NCBI RefSeq assembly: GCF_003234445.2 | Contig: NZ_CP126269.1 | Coordinates: 1,674,001-1,738,000, forward strand | Direction of reading: 5' to 3' | Length of the DNA stretch: 64,000 bases | DNA from: Curtobacterium sp. MCLR17_036 | GTDB taxonomy: Bacteria; Actinomycetota; Actinomycetes; Actinomycetales; Microbacteriaceae | Shown here: positions 41,396-49,165 of the stretch, one piece after another | How the letters are laid out: each line of letters opens with the position of its first letter | How positions within the stretch are numbered: position 1 is the stretch's first letter | Notes under the pieces: generated by a model | What the model saw: only the letters and a program-made list of their open reading frames with translations | Told to the model about the DNA's origin: nothing | Database searches by the model: none | Program-made: the position numbers and the translations under genes

Positions 41396-42825
41396 CCGCG
41401 TCCGCTTCTTCCGCTGCCACCCCGTCCGCCGACGTCCGTCCCGCTCCCGTCATCAGCGTCATCGGCACCGGCTACCTCGGCGCCACCCACGCCGCCGCCA
41501 TGGCCGAGATGGGCTTCGAGACCATCGGCGTGGACGTCGACCCGGCGAAGCTCGCCGCGCTGTCGGCCGGTGAGGTCCCGTTCTACGAGCCGGGTCTGCC
41601 CGAGCTCATCACGAAGCACGTCGCCAGCGGCAAGCTCCGCTTCACCGCCTCGCTCGCCGAGGCCGTGGCCGCGGCCGACGTCCACTTCGTCTGCGTCGGC
41701 ACCCCGCAGCGTGCCGGGTCGCACGCCGCGAACCTGACGTACGTCGAGGCCGCGACCCGTGGTGTCGCCGAGCACCTCACCCACCCGGGCCTGATCGTCG
41801 GCAAGTCGACCGTCCCGGTCGGCACCGCCGCCCGGCTCCGGGGCATCGTCAGCGAGTTCGCCCCGGCCGGCATCGCCGCGGAGCTCATCTGGAACCCGGA
41901 GTTCCTGCGCGAGGGCAAGGCCGTCGACGACACCCTGCACCCGGACCGTCTGGTCTGGGGTGGCGCGTCGGAGGCCGCCGACGCCGTGATCCGCGAGGTG
42001 TACGCCGCACCGATCGCCGAGGGCACCCCGGTCATCACGACCGACCTCGCCACGGCCGAGCTCGTCAAGGTGAGCGCGAACGCGTTCCTCGCGACGAAGA
42101 TCTCGTTCATCAACGCCATCTCCGAGATGTGCGCGATCACCGGCGCCGACGTCACCACGTTGGCCGACGCCCTCGGCCACGACGCCCGCATCGGTCGGAA
42201 GTTCCTGAACGCCGGGCTCGGCTTCGGCGGCGGCTGCCTGCCGAAGGACATCCGTGCCCTCATGCACCGTGCGAACGAGCTCGGCGCGGGCCGCGTCGTC
42301 GGACTCATGCAGCAGGTCGACGAGATCAACATGGGTCAGCGCGAGCGCGTCATCGACATGACGATCGAGGCCCTCGGCGGGTCCGTGCTGAACCGACGCG
42401 TCGCCGTGGTCGGGGCCGCCTTCAAGCCCCTCACCGACGACGTCCGCGACTCGCCCGCGCTCAACGTCGCCGCGGCGCTGCACCTTCGCGGTGCCCAGGT
42501 GACGCTCTGGGACCCCGAGGCCCTCGAGACCGCTCGGCGTTCCTTCCCGACGCTGACCTACGCGACCTCGATGGAGGACGCCGTCGAGGACGCCGACGTC
42601 GTGCTCGTGCTCACCGAGTGGGACGAGGTCGTCACGGCCGACGCCGCTCGACTCGCCGACATCGTCGGCCGCCGCGTGGTCGTCGACGCACGCAACTGCC
42701 TCCCGGTCCAGGACTGGGTCCGAGCGGGGTGGTCCGTCCGTTCCCTGGGACGGCCCACGCCGGTCACGGGTGCACCCGTGAGCGTCGCAGCGGGGACGAA
42801 CGACGCCGTGGCCACGGCCCGGTAG
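41392..42825 (+). CDS. ugd: UDP-glucose 6-dehydrogenase
   Basis: A 477-aa enzyme oxidising UDP-glucose to UDP-glucuronate with two NAD. The N-terminal Rossmann motif is ISVIGTGYLGATHA, STVPVG and EFLREGKAVDD are substrate loops, and the catalytic Cys is in GFGGGCLPKD. A second Rossmann-like domain (VAVVGAAFKPLTDDVRDSPA) completes it. About 20 extra N-terminal Ala/Ser residues precede the fold. The ATG overlaps the GH26 stop by 4 nt. Its presence implies that the polymer contains glucuronate or a sugar derived from it, as in hyaluronan HasB and type 3 pneumococcal capsule Cps3D. Confidence 0.95.
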   Translation: MTASASSAATPSADVRPAPVISVIGTGYLGATHAAAMAEMGFETIGVDVDPAKLAALSAGEVPFYEPGLPELITKHVASGKLRFTASLAEAVAAADVHFVCVGTPQRAGSHAANLTYVEAATRGVAEHLTHPGLIVGKSTVPVGTAARLRGIVSEFAPAGIAAELIWNPEFLREGKAVDDTLHPDRLVWGGASEAADAVIREVYAAPIAEGTPVITTDLATAELVKVSANAFLATKISFINAISEMCAITGADVTTLADALGHDARIGRKFLNAGLGFGGGCLPKDIRALMHRANELGAGRVVGLMQQVDEINMGQRERVIDMTIEALGGSVLNRRVAVVGAAFKPLTDDVRDSPALNVAAALHLRGAQVTLWDPEALETARRSFPTLTYATSMEDAVEDADVVLVLTEWDEVVTADAARLADIVGRRVVVDARNCLPVQDWVRAGWSVRSLGRPTPVTGAPVSVAAGTNDAVATAR

Positions 42826-42903
42826 TCACCGCAGGCGTAGCGTCCGTGCCGGGGGCGGCGCGGACCCCGTTCCTGCGTGCGGGGGCGGGGGCCCGGCGTG
42901 GGC

Positions 42904-42935
42904 GCGGGTGCGGGTGCGGGTGCGGGTGCGGGGGT
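42904..42935. repeat. GCGGGT hexanucleotide microsatellite
   Basis: Four to five GCGGGT units directly abutting 115-bp element copy 2. It contains enough G-tracts for a G-quadruplex and could vary in length. Confidence 0.8.
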
Positions 42936-42938
42936 GCT

Positions 42939-43053
42939 GTTTCGCGCGTGGGAGGTCGTTTCGCGCGTCGGAGGTTGTTCCGCGCGTAGGAGGCCCGATG
43001 TTCCCACCACCTACGCGCGATCTCGCTTCCCATGGCGCCGGCGATGGGAAGGA
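42939..43053. repeat. 115-bp two-hairpin element, copy 2
   Basis: The best-formed copy. 19-bp units start at 42939, 42958 and 42977. Hairpin 1: CGCGCGTAGG (42981-42990) with CCTACGCGCG (43010-43019). Hairpin 2: CTTCCCAT (43026-43033) with ATGGGAAG (43044-43051). Confidence 0.88.
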
Positions 43054-43256
43054 ATGCGCGTCGTGTCGGCGTGGCTGCTGCTCGCGCACCGTCGTCCATC
43101 GCAGTCGAGGCCGCTGACGTGCGGCGCTGGTACCGTGCGACCCGCGGGGTGCTCGTGCTCGGCAGGGCCGGTTCCACCGCCGTCCTCGGCGCCCCGGACG
43201 CCCAGTGGGCGACGGACCGCTGACCCGGGCGCGTCGCGCCCCGCGCGCATCCGTGA

Positions 43257-43309
43257 CCGACTGGAGGCCCGGTGCCGGTCCCTGGGACCGGCACCGGGCC
43301 TCCAGTCGG
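43257..43309. terminator. GGAGGC-family hairpin (copy 4), 26-bp palindrome
   Basis: CCGACTGGAGGCCCGGTGCC pairs with its complement through to 43309; arms 43257-43282 and 43284-43309 are fully complementary. It lies between convergent ugd and glnA and could terminate ugd transcripts. Confidence 0.7.
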
Positions 43310-43327
43310 TCAGGACGGACGTTCCGC

Positions 43328-43442
43328 AGAGAGCGCGTGGGAAGCGGTCCCGCGCACGGCAGGCAGTCCGGCGCGTCGGAGGCCCGACGTTCCCGCCGCC
43401 GACACGCGATCCTGTTCCCTCCAGCACGGGCGATGGGAAGAA
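43328..43442. repeat. 115-bp two-hairpin element, copy 3
   Basis: Same length and internal spacing as copies 1 and 2. The 19-bp units start at 43328 (decayed), 43347 and 43366. Hairpin 1 is CGCGTCGG with CCGACACGCG (one bulge). Hairpin 2 pairs TTCCC with GGGAA. Confidence 0.8.
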
Positions 43443-43523
43443 CCGCGCTGCGATGCCGTGTACCCGAGCGCGCGCGAGCACACTCAACGCACCCGGCACG
43501 CCGGGCCCGGTCCAGCACAGCGG

Positions 43524-43557
43524 AAGGCCCCGCACCGGAGAAACGGTGCGGGGCCTT
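43524..43557 (-). terminator. glnA terminator hairpin
   Basis: AAGGCCCCGCACCG (43524-43537) pairs perfectly with 43544-43557; the loop is 6 nt. It ends 20 nt beyond the glnA stop. Confidence 0.85.
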
Positions 43558-43577
43558 CGCCAGCGGGCGGGCGTGGA

Positions 43578-45002
43578 TCAGACGCCGAAGTACAGCTCGT
43601 ACTCGAACGGGTGCGGGCGCTGGGCCAGCGGGAGGATCTCGTTCTCGCGCTTGTAGTCGATCCAGGTCTGGATGAGGTCCTCGGTGAAGACGTTGCCCTT
43701 CGTGAGGAACTCGTGGTCCGCCTCGAGGGCCTCGAGGGCCTCGTCGAGCGAGCCGGGGACCTGGGGGATGCCCTTGGCCTCCTCCGGCGGGAGCTCGTAC
43801 AGGTCCTTGTCGACCGGCTCGTGCGGCTCGATGCGGTTCTGGATGCCGTCGAGGCCCGCCATCAGCTGCGCGGCGAACGCGAGGTACGGGTTGCCCGAGG
43901 CGTCGGGGGCGCGGAACTCGATGCGCTTCGCCTTCGGGTTGGTGCCGGTGATCGGGATGCGGATCGCGGCGGAGCGGTTGCCGGCCGAGTAGACCAGGTT
44001 GACCGGAGCCTCGAAGCCCTTGACCAGACGGTGGTACGAGTTGATCGACGGGTTCGTGAAGGCGAGCAGCGCCGAGGCGTGCTTGAGGATGCCGCCGATG
44101 TACCAACGGGCGACGTCCGACAGACCGCCGTAGCCGTTCTCGTCGTAGAAGAGCGGCTTGCCGTCGTTCCAGAGGGACTGGTGGGTGTGCATGCCCGAAC
44201 CGTTGTCACCGAACAGCGGCTTCGGCATGAACGTGGCGACCTTGCCCCACTGGTCCGCGGTGTTCTTGACGATGTACTTGAACTTCAGGATGTCGTCCGC
44301 GGCGTGGACCATCGTGTCGAACTTGTAGTTGATCTCCTGCTGGCCGCCGGTGCCCACCTCGTGGTGCGAGCGCTCGAGGGTGAAGCCGGCCTCGATCAGC
44401 TTGAGCGTGATGTCGTCGCGCAGGTCGGCGGTCTTGTCGACCGGCGAGACGGGGAAGTAGCCGCCCTTGTACGGGGTCTTGTTGGCGAGGTTGCCGCCCT
44501 CTTCGTCACGACCGGTGTTCCACGCGCCCTCTTCCGAGTCGACGGCGTAGAAGGACTCGTTCTGCGTGACCGAGTAGCGGACGTCGTCGAAGATGTAGAA
44601 CTCGGCCTCGGGGGCGAAGAACGCGGTGTCCGCGATGCCCGTCGACGCGAGGTACTTCTCGGCCTTCTTCGCGACCTGGCGCGGGTCGCGGCCGTAGATC
44701 TCGCCGTTGCGGGGGTTGTAGATGTCGAACACCATGATGAGCGTGCGCTCGGCGCGGAACTGGTCGATGTACGCCGTCGTGACATCGGGGATGAGCTGCA
44801 TGTCGGACTCGTGGATCGACGCGAAGCCACGGATCGAGGAGCCGTCGAACAGCTGACCCACCGAGAAGAAGTCCTCGTCGACGGTCGATGCCGGGATGTT
44901 GAAGTGCTGCTGCACACCGGGCAGGTCCGTGAAGCGGATGTCGAGGAACTTGACGTCGGTGTCCTTGATGAAGGCCAGGACCTCGGAGGAATCGCTGAAC
45001 AT
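43578..45002 (-). CDS. glnA: Glutamine synthetase type I (GlnA1)
   Basis: A 474-aa main glutamine synthetase joining ammonia and glutamate with [57 protein letters not shown] and NRSAAIRIP with RIEFRAPD carry the metal and substrate residues. The adenylylation site is [11 protein letters not shown] with Tyr402, the expected target of GlnE at 34176. The start at ATG 45002 has GGAGAT 8 nt upstream; the five extra residues of the longer frame are unlikely. A four-site GlnR box lies 77 bp upstream of the ATG. Confidence 0.96.
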   Translation of the reverse strand: MFSDSSEVLAFIKDTDVKFLDIRFTDLPGVQQHFNIPASTVDEDFFSVGQLFDGSSIRGFASIHESDMQLIPDVTTAYIDQFRAERTLIMVFDIYNPRNGEIYGRDPRQVAKKAEKYLASTGIADTAFFAPEAEFYIFDDVRYSVTQNESFYAVDSEEGAWNTGRDEEGGNLANKTPYKGGYFPVSPVDKTADLRDDITLKLIEAGFTLERSHHEVGTGGQQEINYKFDTMVHAADDILKFKYIVKNTADQWGKVATFMPKPLFGDNGSGMHTHQSLWNDGKPLFYDENGYGGLSDVARWYIGGILKHASALLAFTNPSINSYHRLVKGFEAPVNLVYSAGNRSAAIRIPITGTNPKAKRIEFRAPDASGNPYLAFAAQLMAGLDGIQNRIEPHEPVDKDLYELPPEEAKGIPQVPGSLDEALEALEADHEFLTKGNVFTEDLIQTWIDYKRENEILPLAQRPHPFEYELYFGV

Positions 45003-45078
45003 GGGGCCGATCTCCAATGGGTTGGGTGATGTCGGAGGTACCGGTCAAGGCACCCTCCGACGAGGCTATTGACACGGG

Positions 45079-45116
45079 GTTTCCCGGACATGACTGGATT
45101 GTTTCCGGCGTGTTAC
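45079..45116 (-). promoter_or_regulatory. GlnR box of glnA
   Basis: Read on the minus strand the sequence is GTAAC-n6-GAAAC-n6-GTCAT-n6-GAAAC, the a1-b1-a2-b2 arrangement of actinobacterial GlnR sites with the exact 11-bp spacing; only the third site departs from GTnAC at its last base. It lies 77 bp upstream of the glnA ATG and about 70 bp upstream of the divergent RDD gene. GlnR activates or represses nitrogen genes in other actinobacteria. Confidence 0.8.
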
Positions 45117-45185
45117 GCCCAGTCCGACGCCGGAGCCCGTCCCGTCCGGGGGCTGCCGATCCCCGCCGTCGCCTACGCTGGAGCA

Positions 45186-45641
45186 ATGGCCCGCAACACC
45201 CCCAGCCCGTCCGCGTCCTCCGAGCACCCGGACGGGTGGCCGGGGAAGGACCTCGGCCTGCCCGAGGAAGGACCGCGGAGCGTCGGCCGGATCGGGCGAC
45301 GGCTCGTCGCGCTCGTCATCGACGGCGCGCTGGCAGATCTCATCGCCTACGTGACCGGGGTCTGGTCGCCGGTGCAGGGCACGGCCGACATCGCGCACTC
45401 CTGGGTGCAGATCGCGATCTTCGCCGGGCTCCAGGTCCTCTTCATCTGCCTGCTGTCCGGCTCGTTCGGTCACATCTGCGTCGGGCTCCGGCTGGTCCCG
45501 ATGCGCGGCGGGTACATCGGCGTGTGGCGTCCGGTCCTCCGGACGGTGCTGCTCTGCCTCATCGTGCCGCCGCTCATCATCGACCGCGACAGCCGCGGCG
45601 CCCACGACCGGATCGCCGGCACGGTGCTCGTCCGCCGCTGA
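45186..45641 (+). CDS. RDD family membrane protein
   Basis: A 151-aa protein with a polar 40-residue N-terminus and three to four helices. The R-D-D signature appears as RIGRRLVALVIDGALADLIAY and the late DRDSRGAHDRIAGTVLV. RDD proteins are of uncertain function; some are ion exchangers. The gene is divergent from glnA in nearly all actinobacteria I know of. The ATG follows TACGCT (45174-45179) by 6 nt, so the message is probably leaderless. Confidence 0.88.
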   Translation: MARNTPSPSASSEHPDGWPGKDLGLPEEGPRSVGRIGRRLVALVIDGALADLIAYVTGVWSPVQGTADIAHSWVQIAIFAGLQVLFICLLSGSFGHICVGLRLVPMRGGYIGVWRPVLRTVLLCLIVPPLIIDRDSRGAHDRIAGTVLVRR

Positions 45642-45711
45642 GCCCCGGCCACTGGTCCGAACGGTCGCCCGTCCGTCCATCCCGGACACGGCGTCGTTCC
45701 ACCCCTCACGC

Positions 45712-45751
45712 ACGGAACGCCCCCGACCTGGCACGGTCGGGGGCGTTCCGT
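45712..45751. terminator. Bidirectional terminator
   Basis: Perfect 17-bp stem (45712-45728 with 45735-45751), loop TGGCAC, between the convergent RDD and DUF4191 genes. Confidence 0.85.
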
Positions 45752-45766
45752 CGAGCGGTCTGCCGA

Positions 45767-46489
45767 TCAGCGCGGACGCCCGGCGCGCGCACGCATCGGG
45801 TCCATGCCCTTCGGGATCGCCGACGCCGGGCTCTGCGTCAGGGAGTCGAGACGGTTCGCGACCGCGAGGACCTCGTTGCGGTTCAGCGAGCTCTTGAACT
45901 TGTTCATCGCCCGGGGGAGCTTGTGCAGGGTCACGGCGTCGTCACCGTCGTCACCGTCGTCGACGTGGACGACGTGGACCGGGACGTTCGGCACGATGCG
46001 CTGGACCTTCCGGCGTTCCTCGCCGAGCTGGCGGGTCAGGTTGCCCCGCTGCCCCTCGGTGATCAGGACGACACCGGGGCGCCCGACTGCGCGGTAGACC
46101 GCCGACTGCGAGCGGCCGTGGACGGCGACGGGCATCTCGCTCGAACGCCACTGGCGGCGGAGCGAGTTCGTCAGTACGGCACCGACGGCGCCCGGCTGCC
46201 CCTCGATCTGCCGGTACGCGGCACGCTCGGCCAGACGGCTCAGCACGATCAGGAACAGCAGGATGCCGAGCATCACGCCAGCGACGATCCAGAGGACGAC
46301 CGCGAGCCAGTTCTGCCCCGGCAGCAGCAGCGCGAGCAGCACGCCGAGGACGACCGGTCCGACGAAGGCGAGCGCGAACCACCACACCGACTTCGGGTCC
46401 GCCCGACGGGTCATCTGGAAGACCTGGTACATCTGCTTGAGACGCCCCGGCTCCTTCGCCTTCTTGTCCGTGGAAGTGCTGCGTGCCAT
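45767..46489 (-). CDS. DUF4191 family membrane protein
   Basis: A 240-aa protein with a basic N-terminus (STDKKAKEPGRLKQMYQVFQMTR), two adjacent helices at about 38-60 and 65-87, and a cytoplasmic C-terminal domain (RQIEGQPGAVGAVL, then RPGVVLITEGQRGNL). This is the DUF4191 pattern of actinobacteria, usually near lipA/lipB and glnA; its role is unknown. The ATG follows TATCCT (46501-46496) by 6 nt. Confidence 0.85.
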   Translation of the reverse strand: MARSTSTDKKAKEPGRLKQMYQVFQMTRRADPKSVWWFALAFVGPVVLGVLLALLLPGQNWLAVVLWIVAGVMLGILLFLIVLSRLAERAAYRQIEGQPGAVGAVLTNSLRRQWRSSEMPVAVHGRSQSAVYRAVGRPGVVLITEGQRGNLTRQLGEERRKVQRIVPNVPVHVVHVDDGDDGDDAVTLHKLPRAMNKFKSSLNRNEVLAVANRLDSLTQSPASAIPKGMDPMRARAGRPR

Positions 46490-46572
46490 GCAGACAGGAT
46501 ACGGCCTGCGCCGCCCGGCGCGGACCGCGCACGGTCCGGCTGTGGGCGAACGCGCGCTCTCCACAGGTTGAC

Positions 46573-47436
46573 GTGGACGATCGGGAGGCCCGGCTCCGCT
46601 CCGCCACGCTGGTCACCGTGCACACGAGTCCAGTCCACCCCGGCCGCCGGTGCGAGCCGGACCTCGCCGAACGCTGGTCCGCGCCGGCGGACGATCACGA
46701 CGCGTGGGCCTGGGCGCTCGACCGCAGCGCCACGGTCGACCGCCACCTCGTCGCCGTCCACGCCGTCGCCCGCACTGGGGGCGGCGACCTCGTGGTCGAC
46801 CTCGTCCGTCCTGGTGGGACACCCCTGGCGCAGGCGCTCGACCGCATCGGCAGCCTGACCACGGGCGTCGCGGTGACCCTGAGTGTGCCGCTGCTCACGG
46901 TGGTCCTCGCCGCGCGTGACGGCACCGTGCTGCTCGGCACGGCCGCAGCCGACGACGTCGTGGTCGACGATGCCGGTGCGGTGGTGCTCTGCGACCGCCC
47001 GCCCGGCGCGACACCGACCGCACCGCGCGGGACGGCCGGACCGTCCCCGACGGTCGCCGACGCCGCACGCACCGCCGCCCTCGCGGCACGCACGGTGTGG
47101 GACCGGGTCGACCCCGCCGACCCGGCGCGCGCCGTCGTCGATCCCGCACTCGAGGCAGCCGTCGACGGCGACCGGCGCGCGGCGGTCGCCGCGCTCGACG
47201 CGGTCCGTGCGAGCGCCGCCCCGCGGCCCTTCCGCTGGGACCCGGCCCCGGCCGACCTGGTCTTCGCGGCACCCGGTCCGGTTCCGACCCCGCCGACGCC
47301 GTTCGCCCGCCTGCAGGACGCCGTCGAGCGCGGGCTGCCGATCGGCGACCGCCGGGTACCGCTGCGGCGCCTGCTGGTCGGGGTCGTCGTGCTGGTCGGC
47401 ACCGTCGTCGCCGGCGGCGTCCTGCTCGCCCCGTGA
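46573..47436 (+). CDS. Membrane-anchored protein, possibly a degenerate kinase-like fold
   Basis: A 287-aa protein with one C-terminal helix (RRLLVGVVVLVGTVVAGGVLL) and a soluble N-terminal part. Residues about 75-150 read like the catalytic-loop part of a bacterial Ser/Thr kinase with the key residues gone: LAARDGTVLLGTAAADDVVVDDAGAVVLCDRPPG has the strand-loop-strand pattern where HRD and DFG would lie, but no catalytic Asp/Asn pair. I infer a pseudokinase; an unrelated fold is possible. GTG 46573 is the chosen start, GTG 46618 is an alternative. An array of 17-bp repeats starts at its stop. Confidence 0.6.
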   Translation: MDDREARLRSATLVTVHTSPVHPGRRCEPDLAERWSAPADDHDAWAWALDRSATVDRHLVAVHAVARTGGGDLVVDLVRPGGTPLAQALDRIGSLTTGVAVTLSVPLLTVVLAARDGTVLLGTAAADDVVVDDAGAVVLCDRPPGATPTAPRGTAGPSPTVADAARTAALAARTVWDRVDPADPARAVVDPALEAAVDGDRRAAVAALDAVRASAAPRPFRWDPAPADLVFAAPGPVPTPPTPFARLQDAVERGLPIGDRRVPLRRLLVGVVVLVGTVVAGGVLLAP

Positions 47437-47571
47437 ACGACGAGGGCCCGTCGACGACGAAGGCCCGTGGACGACGACGGCCCGTGGACGACGAAGGCCC
47501 GTGGACGACGAAGGCACATGGACGACGACGGCACGTGGACGACGAGTGCCCGTGGACGACGACGGCCCCGG
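47436..47571. repeat. 17-bp tandem array (8 units)
   Basis: The unit is GACGACGAAGGCCCGTG, repeated from 47436 with a strict 17-bp period and one to three changes per unit. The length is not a multiple of three, so it is non-coding. The last unit runs into the sucB terminator. Confidence 0.88.
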
Positions 47572-47593
47572 TCCCACGAAGGGGACCGGGGCC
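47564..47593 (-). terminator. sucB terminator hairpin
   Basis: GGCCCCGGTCCC (47564-47575) pairs with GGGACCGGGGCC (47582-47593); loop ACGAAG. It is 18 nt beyond the sucB stop and also follows the 46573 gene. Confidence 0.85.
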
Positions 47594-47610
47594 GTCGGCG
47601 GTGGTGCGGG

Positions 47611-49116
47611 TCAGTACCCGAGGTTGGGGGCGAAGTTGCCCTCTTCCAGACGGTTCTTCACTGCGACCAGGTAGCGCGACGCGTCCGCACCGTCGATGAT
47701 GCGGTGGTCGTACGACAGCGCGAGGTAGACGAACGACCGGATGGCGATCGCCTCCTGGCCGTCCACCTTCACGACCGCCGGACGCTTCGTCACGATGCCC
47801 GTGCCGAGGATCGCCGACTGCGGCAGGAACACGACGGGCGTGTCGAACAGCGCGCCACGCGAACCGGTGTTGGTCAGCGTGAACGTGCCGCCGGCGAGCT
47901 CGTCGGGCTTGAGCTGGTTGTTGCGGGTGCGCTCGGCCAGGTCCGCGATCGACTTCGAGAACTGTGCGAGGTCGAGCGACGCGGCGTCCTTGATCACCGG
48001 GGTGAGCAGGCCGCGCTCGGTGTCCACCGCGATCGAGACGTTCTCGGTCTCCGGGTAGACGATCTCGTCGCCGTCCACGGTCGAGTTGATCTTCGGGTGG
48101 GCCTTGAGCGCCTCGGAGGCCGCCAGGGCGAAGAACGGCATGAAGGAGAGCTTCGAACCGGTCTTCTCGAGGAACTCGGCCTTGTTGGCGTCGCGGAACT
48201 GGGCCACCTTGGTGACGTCCACCTCGACGACGCTGGTCAGCTGAGCGGTCGACGTCATCGACTGCACGGCGCGCTCGGCGACGACCTTGCGCAGGCGCGT
48301 CATCTTCTCGCGGGTGCCGCGCAGTGGCGAGACCTCGGCGACGAACGGACCGGAGGCGGCGGCGGGTGCTGCCGAGCCGGCGGCGGCCGGGGCCTTCGCG
48401 GCGGCGGCGAGCACGTCCTCCTTGCGGACACGACCGCCGACACCCGAACCGGTGACGGTGGACAGGTCGACGCCCTGCTCGTTGGCGAGCTTGCGGACGA
48501 GCGGGGTGACGTAGCCGGAGGCGGCGCCGTCCTGCGTCGGGTTCGGCACCGCGGCGGCGGTGGTGCCACCGGCGGCGGGAGCCGCAGCGGCCGGGGCCGG
48601 CACGGCTGCGGGCGGAGCCGGGACGGCGGCGGGCGGCGGCACCGGGGCGGCCTGCGGCACCGGAGCGGCGGCGGGCGGCGCCGACGGGGCCTGCGGTGCT
48701 GCGGGCTGGGTCTGGCCGGCGGGGGCGGGCTCGGGCTGGGCGGGCGCCGGAGCGGGGGTCTCGGACTCCTGCTCGGTGCTCGGCTCGGCCTCGGGCTCCT
48801 CGGCCTCGGCAGCGGCGGCGTTCGACGAGTCCGTGTCGGACGAACCCTGGTCGGAGGAACCGGAGTCGGACGAGCCGGAGCCGTCGCCGATCTTCACGAG
48901 GGCGGTGCCGACCTCGACGGTCTCGTCCTCGGGGACGAGGATCTCCTCGATGACGCCGGCGATCGGCGACGGGATCTCGGTGTCGACCTTGTCGGTCGAG
49001 ACCTCGAGCAGCGGCTCGTCGACCTCGACCCGGTCACCGACGTTCTTCAGCCATCGGGTCACCGTGCCCTCGGTGACGCTCTCGCCGAGCGCCGGGAGGT
49101 TGACGGATTCGCTCAT
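47611..49116 (-). CDS. sucB: Dihydrolipoamide acyltransferase (E2), 2-oxoglutarate dehydrogenase type
   Basis: A 501-aa E2 subunit. The lipoyl domain (1-78) carries the lipoylated Lys43 in EVSTDKVDTE. A long Ala/Pro/Ser/Glu linker (about 80-200) leads to the peripheral-subunit-binding domain (YVTPLVRKLANEQGVDLSTVTGSGVGGRVRKEDV). The catalytic domain ends with YDHRIIDGADA, holding the active-site His and Asp. In actinobacteria such proteins often serve both pyruvate and 2-oxoglutarate complexes, so the substrate is not fixed by sequence. lpd lies 49 nt upstream in the same operon. Confidence 0.9.
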   Translation of the reverse strand: MSESVNLPALGESVTEGTVTRWLKNVGDRVEVDEPLLEVSTDKVDTEIPSPIAGVIEEILVPEDETVEVGTALVKIGDGSGSSDSGSSDQGSSDTDSSNAAAAEAEEPEAEPSTEQESETPAPAPAQPEPAPAGQTQPAAPQAPSAPPAAAPVPQAAPVPPPAAVPAPPAAVPAPAAAAPAAGGTTAAAVPNPTQDGAASGYVTPLVRKLANEQGVDLSTVTGSGVGGRVRKEDVLAAAAKAPAAAGSAAPAAASGPFVAEVSPLRGTREKMTRLRKVVAERAVQSMTSTAQLTSVVEVDVTKVAQFRDANKAEFLEKTGSKLSFMPFFALAASEALKAHPKINSTVDGDEIVYPETENVSIAVDTERGLLTPVIKDAASLDLAQFSKSIADLAERTRNNQLKPDELAGGTFTLTNTGSRGALFDTPVVFLPQSAILGTGIVTKRPAVVKVDGQEAIAIRSFVYLALSYDHRIIDGADASRYLVAVKNRLEEGNFAPNLGY

Positions 49117-49165
49117 CGGGTGGACTCCTCTTCGCAGGGGTGGTTCGTGGTGGTGGTCATGGTGT

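Larger units (their letters stand above)
42826..43577. other. Non-coding repeat island between ugd and glnA
   Basis: No convincing gene. It holds a GGGTGC hexanucleotide tract, two copies of the 115-bp element in the same orientation (42939 and 43328), the longest GGAGGC-family hairpin (43257) and the glnA-side terminator (43524). The stretch 43054-43256 is unique sequence with no feature I can name. Confidence 0.65.

Noticed and set aside
43032..43223. Small plus-strand frame of 63 codons in the ugd-glnA gap
   Set aside because: It starts inside a 115-bp repeat hairpin, has no ribosome site or -10 box at the right place, and matches no family I know. Weakly possible, not annotated.
47436..47571. 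CRISPR array at the 17-bp repeats
   Set aside because: The units abut without spacers; it is a simple tandem array.
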